Assembly (NCBI GenBank): GCA_021464415.1
Contig: CM038471.1
Coordinates: forward strand, 37,235,234-37,299,233
DNA: 64,000 nucleotides
Reading direction: 5' to 3'
From: Lonicera japonica
Taxonomy: Eukaryota > Streptophyta > Magnoliopsida > Dipsacales > Caprifoliaceae
This document shows, piece after piece, positions 44,961 to 54,719 of this stretch. The notes below the pieces were generated by a model. That model worked only from the letters and a program-made list of their open reading frames with translations, made no database searches and was not told the DNA's origin. Positions within the stretch are counted from its first letter, which is position 1. Every line of letters begins with the position of its first letter. Both the position numbers and the translations under genes were made by a program.

Positions 44961-45600
44961 ACCATGTTGTTGTAAATGATTGTGGTATGTGAATTATGGT
45001 GTAAATGATTATGGATAATTATTATAATTTTTTAACAATTCCCTCTTTTTGTAGTTTAGTTTTTTTGTTTTTGTTTGGATTACTTACCCAATAATGGGAT
45101 TACTTGACCCAGTAATCCAATTTTTCACAAGCAACTTGGAAGGATTACTGGCCACAGTAATCCAGTAGACATTTTTTCAGAACATCAAATCAATAAATTC
45201 AAGAAAATCTATTAAATATGAGTGCACGATTTATTTTGTTCAATTTTTTAAGCGTTTTTTTAATTTATATTGTTGGTTGTGACTTTACAACATAAAAAGC
45301 TATTTTAGTGGCCACGCGTCCCGGTTTGTCTCTCAAATTTGCTATAGGTGTGTTCGAAATACATTGTTCCTCCAATCGATTCTCTAAACACCCTTAGGCA
45401 TATCATTGTTTGTTTAACAATGTGCTATGATTATTTATAAATTCCCTACCCCTAGGTATACCCTAGTGAATTGAAAAAATGGAGAAAATTAAGATGGTTA
45501 AATTTTGATTGAAATCAAGAAGAAATATTAAAATATTAATTACTAATTTTCATTAAAAATTAAAATTAAAAAAGAAGAAGAATATATTTAAAAAAAAAAA
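44961..45600. repeat. 3' flank with ATTACTGG cluster 8
   Basis: 'attacttacccaataatggg', 'attacttgacccagtaatcc' and 'attactggccacagtaatcc' at 45075-45165. The rest is AT-rich and gene-free. Confidence 0.75.
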
Positions 45601-45601
45601 A

Positions 45602-45868
45602 CTACGTTAAAAAAAAATATACATCAATTTTCTTCTTCTTCTTCTTCTTCTCTCTCTCCTCCGCCTCTACCATCTCACGGTTCCTCTTCCTCGTTTCCTC
45701 AAGCTTCCCTCTCAACCTCTTCATGCTCTTTTCAACTTTTTTTGATTTAGCATCCCAAGCCTTCTGCATTTCATCAGCAAAAATAAGATTTTGAAGGCAC
45801 ATTGCAGTGAAGTTGGATGGAGAGTTTGGAGGAGATGATGTGGATGGAGATTTTGGAGGAGTTGACAT
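45602..45868 (-). CDS. Small S/P-rich coiled-coil protein (88 aa)
   Basis: The reverse-strand ATG at 45868 gives MSTPPKSPSTSSPPNSPSNF, then a charged helical region (about residues 35-80: ADEMQKAWDAKSKKVEKSMKRLRGKLEETRKRNREMV) ending in a lysine run encoded by a (ttc)n tract. Upstream on the reverse strand is 'tatataaacatgattg', a plausible TATA box, about 80 bp before the ATG. The layout, a short S/P-rich head plus coiled coil, resembles the 66-aa ORFs at 37.4 and 39.0 kb, though the sequence is not clearly related. The lysine run lies at a simple-sequence tract. Unrecognised family. Confidence 0.4.
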   Translation of the reverse strand: MSTPPKSPSTSSPPNSPSNFTAMCLQNLIFADEMQKAWDAKSKKVEKSMKRLRGKLEETRKRNREMVEAEEREKKKKKKKIDVYFFLT

Positions 45869-45936
45869 GGTGAGGCAAATAAGTGAAAGTAGAAAAAAAA
45901 TGAGAAATTTGATAGTTGGTTTGATTTGTGAATGAC

Positions 45937-46045
45937 AATCATGTTTATATAGTAGTCTATTGGAATGTCATTTTATATCACATGCGTGCATTAATTCCAA
46001 TTGTTATTATAATGGCAATCATGTTTATATAGTAGTCTCTTGGAA
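45937..46045. repeat. ~79-bp direct repeat
   Basis: 'aatcatgtttatatagtagtct(a/c)ttggaat' occurs at about 45938 and 46017, including the TATA-like sequence assigned to the ORF at 45868. Confidence 0.8.
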
Positions 46046-46064
46046 TAGATGCATACTTTCAGAA

Positions 46065-46400
46065 TTTCAAATTACTGCACCAACTTTGGAAAGTGAAGAG
46101 ATTACTGGGGCCTTCTCCAATCCAGATTACTGGGCTCAGTAATCCAAATTGCTGAAGAAGTAATGGATAATTACCGACCCCAGTAATAGATTAATGATCC
46201 AATAATTTATTACTGCATCAGCAACTGGGATTACTGGCCCCGTTTATCTTATTTACTGGGCAAGCAACTTGGATTACTGGGGTCAGTAATCTAGATTACT
46301 TGTCCCAGAAATGGATTACTGGACGCATATATGGATTATTGCAGTCAGTAATCTGGAATACTGGGGCAAGTAATTTGGATTACTGGACCCAGTAATTATA
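46065..46400. repeat. ATTACTGG palindrome cluster 9
   Basis: 'gattactgggctcagtaatc', 'gattactggggtcagtaatc', 'ggattattgcagtcagtaat' and 'gattactggacccagtaatt', with single half-sites between. This is the last cluster, ending just downstream of the TNP2-type gene. Confidence 0.88.
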
Positions 46401-46545
46401 GAATTGCTTTCTTTCAGATTTTAAAAATAGAAAATAACATGCAAAAATTGAAAATAAACCACAGAGGCATGAAACAAATACAAACTGCAAACCAAAATTC
46501 ATTTTGACCCTTATCTTCGTCTGATTTATAAGAACATATAGAACA

Positions 46546-49500
46546 TCAATCGGAGTTATCATCATCATCATCATCATCATCATTATCATCATCCTGATCC
46601 TCCTCTTTATCTTTATCCTCATCGCTGCTTAAGAGATCATTGGTATACCCTTCTACATCGTCTGAGTCGTAATTCTCGTCATAATCGTCATCTTCGTCGG
46701 AGTCGTCATCATCGGGAATATCTATCCGCGGTATTGAACTAAAGTCGATACATACAATAGATATGAGAATACATATCGCATTAGGTTCTTGATAGGGTTC
46801 TTATACTTCATACAGTTGAGTGGCGGTTGCATCCCTTGCAAGTGTGGTCTCCCTGTACGTACCTCTATGTGACATAAAGTACTGGACGACTTTCCATCCC
46901 TCACCAATCGACAGATCATCTATATAGAATACATGGCTTGTCGTCTTGGCAAGAATAAATGGAAGGTCATCGTAGCAACTAGTATTCGTGTTGACGGATA
47001 AAAGCCCACGATTATACTTTGTGCTACCAGGAACATTAGGGTCGGTGTTGTACCACTTACACATGAACAACACAACTGGCATGCCTTCCGTATATCTTAG
47101 TTCGACAATAGCCTGTAAAATCCCATAATATGTGATGTCACCGGCCATTACCATCACTCCATTGTTCTGAGTCTTTCTGATCTGGTATCGTTGATGACAC
47201 ACATACTTGACACCATTTGCGTCACACCGTGAATAAATGGTGCAACGCATAGGCTTAGATGCTAAAATCTGTACCTCCCGGTTATATTTAGGAGCATCTT
47301 TACTATACAGATTGTGCATCTGCATAACAAAATATTTGGAACATAAGTCAAACGCATGCGACGTAACAAGTCAATTAAGGTTGATTGTTTACCCATTTAG
47401 GGAAATGGTCAATAAACGACGCAATACGCTCCTCATCAGTCCCTTTTGGAGCTAGATCAGCAAACTGATCTCGGTGAATGTCTATATAGCATTGTGCTTC
47501 GGTACAGTTTTCCATCACACACCAGTGAGCCATTGCGATTTGTACTCTCCTCAGGCTGTCGGTCCTGATGCTGATGGAAACTTAGTTCCAGAATCGTTTA
47601 ATATTGTGTATAGACCGAACAAAATTTTTTATGTAAAACCCTAGTGCGGAATCGGATTTTACCTTCGAGATCTCTCTAGTTTGATCTCGTCTCAGCATGA
47701 ACAGGGATTGGTGAAGACGAATCGAGAACACGGGTTCGATAGAACCTCAAGATCTTCTATCGTATTCCTTCCACCGTGCAATCTTGTACTGAGTATGGGC
47801 TGCGGTATCACCAAGATCTCCTTCTCTACTCTCTACGGCACAAACCCTAAATTCGTGAGAATTATATTGTGGCGAGAGAAGAGGCAAGGCTGGTATATAT
47901 ATAAGGCTACGATAGGGACCCTAAGGAGAAATAAGTGTTTGGGCTTACTATGAAAAACTGGAATCCTAATTCGATTAAGAATTGATTCCTTCCATAAATT
48001 ATAATTCACACCACTAAAGAATTATAATTGCACTCTTGTCATTATCTCAAAAATTATATTTCGAGCCCCTTGTTATTAAATACTTATTATTCTCCCCACG
48101 TTAAGATTTCAGATAACCGTCATTTAAATTAAATTACTGACAACTATATTTAAATGACTTCTTAATCCTTGAGTGTACCACTTAACTTATTTGACATGTC
48201 GGATTAACATAATCCATATGCAGGGTTTGACATGATCAAAACTTATAAGCTTCTCAAGGGGTTATCATCAATCCCTATACCGGGACGTGGATTCTGTCAA
48301 TAATTAATATTCATCATACATATAGTGTCGCCATCCAATTCATGAAGATTATTGATCCATAAATGAATCTCACTCTTAATGAGTCAAAACAACAAACACT
48401 ACATATATATGTCTATTAATTATTTTAAGATTAAGAGCATAAGTAATCATAATAACCATGGAATTTTAAATTATTTTATATAGTCAGTATAAAAACAATT
48501 AACCCAAACTGATCCTGTTCAATACACACAAAGTGTACTAGCACAACGAGTTAAAACTGTACCGTTTTCTGTAGTCAAGATAAACTACTAAAACTTGTGC
48601 TACAATCCTACCGATGATTGTCCAATTCCATCTAAGACCGTGAACCAATAAACTTATATTCCATAAGAACCGATGATATGATCCTCTGTGTGTAAGCTAT
48701 ACTCTACACGCCAAATCATTTACTATATGGAATAAAAGACACACTTGCACAATATTTAAATAGATAATATAATGCAACCATTGCCCATAAAAATTCTCAT
48801 TTAAATAGCAAAACCGAGTCTATAAAACATATCAAAACCAATAATAATAATAAAACCATGGCTTTTAGTATATCACTCTAACAGATGCAACCGCTCAGCC
48901 TCACGAGATCGAAAACAATTGAGATGTTCCACCGAGGTGCCTCTAGAATGATTTTATCACTCGCGTTAGGATCATCAAGATAGTTATTGATGTAAGTCAC
49001 ACACTCATGCATGATGTTCCGCTCGGCAATACACCCCTATGAGTAACGTTTGTTTTTGACATTTTTCTTGAATTCACTGAGCTGCCTATAAAATTGTACA
49101 ATTATATAGTAGGGATATAGATAATTATAAACAATGAAAAATAATTCATACATTTTAGTGAAAAACATCCAGGTATAATGTACGGGACCAGTGAGAAGGA
49201 CCTGTTCGGGTAGGTAGAAGCAGAGATGAACAATGATGGTAAAGAAAGTTGGCGAAAAGATCATCTCTAGCTTGCAGAGAATCATGACAATATCGCTCTA
49301 CATCTGGCAGACATCTGCCTTCCTGAACTCTCAGGCGCATATTATCTTAAAAAATCTGGATAAGTCTACTAGTACGTCGGCGACGTGACTTCCCAAATAT
49401 GGCTGGATGACCACTGGAAGAACACGCTGAAGCATGACATGACAGTCGTTCGTCTTTAATCCGTAGAACTTTTTATCAGATACTTTGACCTTATTCTATA

Positions 49501-51547
49501 GGCTTCCCGCATAACCTCTTGGATACTTAATAGCAGCACTATAATCAAATACAACTCTCTGATCCCTAGGCCGAACTGTGTAATCAGCCTGACGGGCCTT
49601 TCTTCGCCCAGAGCTTGCTACATACGCCCATCTTCTTTAGAGTTGCGCGAGATTTTGCATCATTCTTAGTCTTTTCATCAAGACTTAAAACAGTGCCGAA
49701 GACGTTGTCACAGATGTTTTTTTCGATATGCACGACATCTAATGCATATCTCACACTAGATATAGTCCAGTAAGGCAGCTCCCAGAATATACTGACGTGA
49801 GTCCAACATAGTCTATTTTTAGGTGCCTGAAAATGTAGATGCAAACTCATTAAAACTTACTCAAAATTACAAACTCAGTAGAACATCATGTATTAAGAGG
49901 CGTACCTGTTTGAAGTCGTTATGCGGATGCGTCGATTGAAGAGGGTGTGAACGCTTAATGGTCGCTTTGTAAACTTGTCTTGCAGTGGGGCAGTTCTGAA
50001 CTCTTGCTTACTATTAAACGCTGTCGGCTGCATCCGATAGTGGTGATCTAAGGGTAGCCATTTACGCGCGCTTTGGTACGACATTCTTCCATTATTGTGC
50101 ATTGCATCAATATCATCCAAACATATGGAACATGCCTTGTACCCTTTCGTCTAAATGCCTCCCAACATCCCTAATCATGGGAAGTCGCTTATGGTCCACA
50201 TCAAGGCTGCCCTCATGTTGAATGCCTCTTCACCGTTTCGATCCCAAGTCAGCACCCCCATCTCCCACAACATTTTAAGCTCCTCGATTATTGGTCTCAT
50301 AAACACATTGAGACACTTTCCCAGAGACTTGGGGCCAGATACAAGCATCATTAGCATGTTAAACTCCTTCTTTATACACAATAATGAAGGAAAATTATAA
50401 GGCATCATAATAACAGGTCAAGCGCTGTATGGCACGGTTGTAGTCCTATAGGGACTGAACCCATCAGACGCTAGAGCGAGGCGCACGTTTCTGAAGTCCG
50501 ACGCAAATTTCGGATGTGACCTGAAAATGAAAAGACAAAATTCAATACTATAATATATAAATAGTTATTAATTATTATATATATATACACACAAATACAA
50601 ACTGTATATATATACTTCACCTGTTGAAATCCTTCCATGCTTCCCCATCCACTGGGTGTCTCAGAAATTCAGGATCTTTTGCTATTCTTTCCCCGTGCCA
50701 CCGCATTTTCTTTGCAGTGCGTTCAGACATGTATAGACACTGCAACCTCTTGCCAAAGGGAAGTACCTAACAATCTTTCGGGCAATCCGCTTACCGCCGC
50801 TTGTATTATCTTGTTCCCATCTCGACTCACCGTAAGCAGGACATTGATCTAGATGTGCACCTTCTTTGTAAAACAAGAAGCAACCGTAGTAACAAGCGTG
50901 GATCACCTCATAAACCATGACAATCTTCTTCAAGGTCTTATTTGCAACTGCGTATAAGTCTGGGTATTTATTTCCTTCGGTTAACAGATAATTCATTTAT
51001 GCAACCCACTTGTTGAAGGCCGTGTCCGTCATATTGCAACCCTACTTCAACTGCAAAACTCTAAGCATAGAGCACAACGCAATCACTTTACAACCCTCGT
51101 ACAGCAGAGTCATTGTTTCGTCTAATATACGTTGATAACATCATATTTTCTTCGAACTGGATCCGCCTAAAATACAGTGTCAACACCAGGGGGATCGTAC
51201 AATTCACGGAAGGAAAAAACATCTTGCACGAACGCCACAGTTGGGTTACTACAATGATCGACACTGTTACTCGAAGAAGCCGTGTACTATTGTATTTCTC
51301 ATACTTCACCGTGTAAGTAACATAAGGTATACAATGGCATTATACCGTTACTTGTCAAGTGGGCGTATATGTCATCCAAGCTGAGTCGTGTGCCCATGTT
51401 GTAATACCATTTGCAAGGACACGGATACAACCCCGTCGTACTATTGCCATTCTCTCGTACAAACATACAGAAATCCATTACCCCTACAATGAATTGCATT
51501 GAACCTCTTGAGCATTTCATCCAAGATTTATCCATTTTCACTGCCAT
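46546..51547 (-). pseudogene. Decayed TNP2/DUF4218/DUF4216 transposase gene
   Basis: On the reverse strand: N-terminus from about 51535 (MDKSWM, YPCPCKW, YLHGE), a broken stretch with frameshifts (51309-50682, CPAYGESRWEQ), TNP2 core pieces MMPYNFPSLLCIKKEF and GPKSLGKCLNVFMRPIIEEL (50408-50200), RKWLPLDHHYR (about 50060), FWELPYWTISSVRYALDVVHIEKNICDN (about 49780, read in parts), DUF4218 pieces (49460-49040), then a solo LTR insertion. After it come SFIDHFPKW (about 47400), an intact-looking DUF4216 exon (47325-46804: GDITYYGIL, VLFMCKWYN) and an acidic last exon (about 46737-46546). Non-functional; same gene type as the intact CACTA-1 transposase but strongly diverged. Confidence 0.85.
47572..48883 (-). 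mobile_element. Solo LTR (1312 bp) inside the TNP2 pseudogene
   Basis: The 5-bp direct repeats gatgc (47567-47571 and 48884-48888) flank a segment that begins tgatggaaac and ends ctctaaca, that is TG...CA ends on both strands. Read on the reverse strand it starts tgttagagtgatatac, the usual LTR start. There is no PBS, PPT, gag or pol, so it is either a solo LTR formed by LTR-LTR recombination or a very short non-autonomous element. It interrupts the DUF4218 to DUF4216 linker. An ORF at 47681-47953 within it shows no known motif. Confidence 0.8.
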
Positions 51548-52079
51548 ATAACATATATATTTTATACAATATATATATATATACTTTCAATAATAAACAT
51601 ATATTTTTAAATATAAAAATCTACAAATCTATACTAAAATATTACCATCCACTATCAATAATACGAACCAAGAGATCAAATATGGGCAACAATTAACAAC
51701 ATGATCATATATTAAAAAAAATATATACATTTTCTACACAAATCTCAACATATTTTAAACAATTAATATATATTCTCAAATCTAGAAATCTACAAATTTA
51801 TACCAAAATATTTGTATCCACTATCAATAATACTAACCAACAGATCAAATAGGGGCAACAACTAACAACATCATATATTTAACAACAAATATACATTTTC
51901 TACATAAATCTCAACATATATATAAACACACAAATTACTTAAAAATTAATATTAATAAGAGATAAACTATCTAAAGATAAAAAAAAACCTTTAACGAGGG
52001 GAATGTTGTTGATTTACAGCTTTAAATCGCCAAAATCCCCCAAAAATCTCGCTAGAACCTTTAGATCCCGAAAATGGAG

Positions 52080-52413
52080 GAGTTGCGGCTATTTGATGTT
52101 GAAAAGATACTAGGCGACGTAAATATATACATACGTACGTTGCCTAAACATAATGTCATTCACGGTGGACCACCATTTATAATGTTCGTGCTCAATTGAT
52201 TTTAGGCGACATAGGTTATTTCATACGTCGCCTAATTTTTTCTTAGACGACCAAGATGATACCTACGTCTCCTAAGTTATCCTAGGCAATGAATGATTAA
52301 CCTACGTCGTGTAAGAGTATTTAAGGCGACGTATATGTTTATTCGTCGTCTATGTATATCTAGGGCGACGAAGTATATTGAATACGTCGCCGAATCTACC
52401 GATTGGTGTAGTG
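52080..52413. repeat. CACTA-2 right subterminal repeats and terminus
   Basis: Contains 'taggcgacgtaaatata', 'taggcgacataggtta', 'tacgtcgcctaa', 'tacgtctcctaag', 'aaggcgacgtatatg', 'gggcgacgaagta' and ends gattggtgtagtg. Just inside (51985-52080) a reverse-strand leader-like stretch ends with gtttttt as a possible donor. Confidence 0.8.
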
Positions 52414-52506
52414 TGTGGCCCATAATATATAATTTGCACAGTAAAAGCCCTAATACATATTCTATCTAGACGATAGCACATTACGTGTAATTTCCTTTAA
52501 CAAATA

Positions 52507-53133
52507 TCTATATCTATATATATACTATATTTAAAAGTACGACTAACTTAAGTGGTTTTCCCTTTTTTTTTGTGAAGACAAATATGCCCATTGATTTTAT
52601 ACAAAAACATTTAAGATTTACATTAAATAAAACAATATTAACTCCATATATTTTTATATTAGCATTTTAAATAAATTCAAACTCTACTCTATTTTGCTAA
52701 AATAATTATATAAACTTTTAAGCTAGATTTACATTAAATAAAATAGTATAAGACTATAAGTGTATAGCTCAATATATTTTTATATTAATATTCCAAGTAA
52801 ATTTAAACTCTAATTTATTTCGCTAAAATAATTAAATAAGTTAGATTTTATGTTAACTTATGTGTTCAGTATAAGATTTCTATATAACTTCATAGCAAAT
52901 TTCCCAAGAAGTAAAACTATTTAATAGATCGTATTAAAATTATAAGGCTTTTAGGTCGGTAAAGAAAATCAAATGAATTTTATACTTGATACTATGCTTT
53001 GTTTATTTTTTATTATTTTTATTTCATACTAATTATGAAATTCTTAGTTATATATATATATATATATATTAATGGATTTAATGATATTTGTGAAGCACCA
53101 AAACCACGTGCAATGCATGTGCACAAAAACTAG
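52507..53133 (+). mobile_element. Helitron-like non-autonomous element
   Basis: Starts tctatatctatatata followed by ctatatttaaaagtacga, a common plant Helitron 5' sequence. It ends with an imperfect hairpin cacgtgca-a-tgcatgtg (53105-53121), an 8-nt spacer and ctag (53130-53133), followed by t and preceded at the 5' end by a. No TIR, no TSD, no coding capacity. All four signatures fit, but the AT-rich 5' end is easy to match by chance. Confidence 0.6.
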
Positions 53134-53489
53134 TATTTGCAAAAAGTGAGATTAAGTGTATTTTTGTGTGCTAAAAAGCATTGCTAAATTTCTGAACAAG
53201 TAGATGCTGTCGTGATATGTTCTACCTGAGGCATGGGCGGAGTTGTAGAGTCGAGTTAAATTTTGTGGGACATCGCCAAATTTGATATATTGATTATGTC
53301 TGAAAAAGAAAATACATGTTTTAGTGGACTTTAATAAATTTGTGATCGCGGGGTTAACTAAATAGCACATTCTTCATGTATTGCACCTTGCATTTAATAA
53401 TATTAGACTACTTAATTTGAACACGCGATCCGTGTACAATTAGGATGAATATAATTTGAAAAAAATAGTTTAGTAAAATGATAAATGGC

Positions 53490-54110
53490 CTACAATTAAG
53501 TAAGCACTTAGATCGCTCAGTGGCAAGGGTTTGAATTCCTTTGGAAGCATGGTTTTACATGAAAACAAAAAGATTAAGGGAGCAAAATTGAAAATCGAAT
53601 ATTTGACAAAGTTTCATGGCGGTTGAAATCCGTCGTCCCTCCTCCAAAAAAGAAAAAGAAAAATTCCTCCTTCCGTTATATAATAGTATATTATTATTGA
53701 TAAATAACCCGGCTAAAGCACAAACAATCGATCCAATAGAATTTTAGAGAGAACTAGTGAAAAAAACTCCCTATATATGCAAAAAACTATAAAAGAGTAG
53801 TAATTTGAGAGAGTGGAAACAATTACTTGGGCAAAAGTAAGACCTTAATATAATTTTTTTCTTGAGGTTGTAGTATATAAAAGCAGTTTAGTTTTATGTT
53901 CACTAAACACTTATGCACATGCTATGCATGTGCATGGTCTCCTTCTATGCACACGGATATGTAACTAAAATTGTAAACATTTAACAAATTGTTAAATAAT
54001 GTAGTCGTGAAGTGTTTTCTTTTATATCCTAGTGGTCAAGGGTTTGGGTCTCAACAAATTTATAATTTTTATCTAAAAAAATAAAATAAAAAAAATCTAG
54101 GGATAAAATA
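53490..54110. repeat. Repeat B', right copy
   Basis: Same-orientation relative of 3810-4510. Here the hairpin gcacatgc-tat-gcatgtgc (53914-53932) is a perfect inverted repeat, and the Pol III-like boxes 'gctcagtggcaagg' and 'ggtttgaattcc' are close to consensus (53516-53541). Confidence 0.65.
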
Positions 54111-54719
54111 GGAAATACCAAAATTTGGATATGTTAAACTTAACCCATAAATTTGCAATTGTTCCAATAATTTTTTTGAGTCTACACCCAATATGTTAAA
54201 AAGTAGCCATACAAGTCTTATAAGCTTGGTTCATACGAGCAAGCAAAGCTTGGAAAAAAATAAATAGAAAAAGCTTCGTACGAGTGTGACATACCCTTAC
54301 CATTTTTTTATTATACGGGTATGCCACACTCTTTTGGTTCATACGAGTGATTATGGTCCGCATGAGTAAAATTTAGGCGTGTGGCAACTTTATACACCTC
54401 CTACCATATAAGACTAAGTTTGTCCCTTATGCTTTTTTCCCATTGTAGATAGGGGTATATGGTAAATTTGCTAATTTACCATACCCAATATAGATGCTCT
54501 TGCCAAATGTGGTAGTTTCTGGCTTATAATTGTATAGATGTTTTCATGCACTAGAACCAGGTAGTTTTGATGAGTTTGTAGTAATTAGTATATACAAGCC
54601 TCAATGACATATATATTCACACTAGAATTGCATCCACACATATCGCCTGTGTTATTCAGATATAAGTAAATTAACATAAAAAGTTCAAACAATAGTAAGT
54701 GGAAAAGCAATTGAGAGTT
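54111..54719. other. 3' flank of TNL gene
   Basis: No coding sequence. 'cttcgtacgagtgtgacata' and 'ttcatacgagtgattatgg' are loosely repeated at 54230-54370. The TNL 3' UTR and polyadenylation signal should lie here but were not identified with certainty. Confidence 0.4.

Larger units (their letters stand above)
31111..52413 (-). mobile_element. CACTA-type composite region, CACTA-2
   Basis: The left end is caccacctgaggagggg then atttaggcgatgta. The right end, read inward from 52413, is cactacaccaatcggtag then attcggcgacgta. The two are collinear over 33 bp with the best match from position 19 on. Flanking triplets are tat and tgt (one mismatch). TAGGCGACGTA-type subterminal repeats lie at 31120-31760 and 52100-52413, and also internally at 35280-35460. 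It contains decayed Transposase_24 and TNP2 genes, both on the reverse strand, plus Ulp1, MURA and coiled-coil sequences. It may be one 21-kb element or two truncated relatives (31111-~35460 and ~46500-52413) around other DNA. Confidence 0.6.

Noticed and set aside
46380..46622. Poly-M containing reverse-strand ORF
   Set aside because: A different frame of the (gat)n tract that encodes the acidic tail of the DUF4216 exon.
47681..47953. A 90-codon ORF within the solo LTR as a gene
   Set aside because: Lies wholly within LTR sequence and has no recognisable domain.
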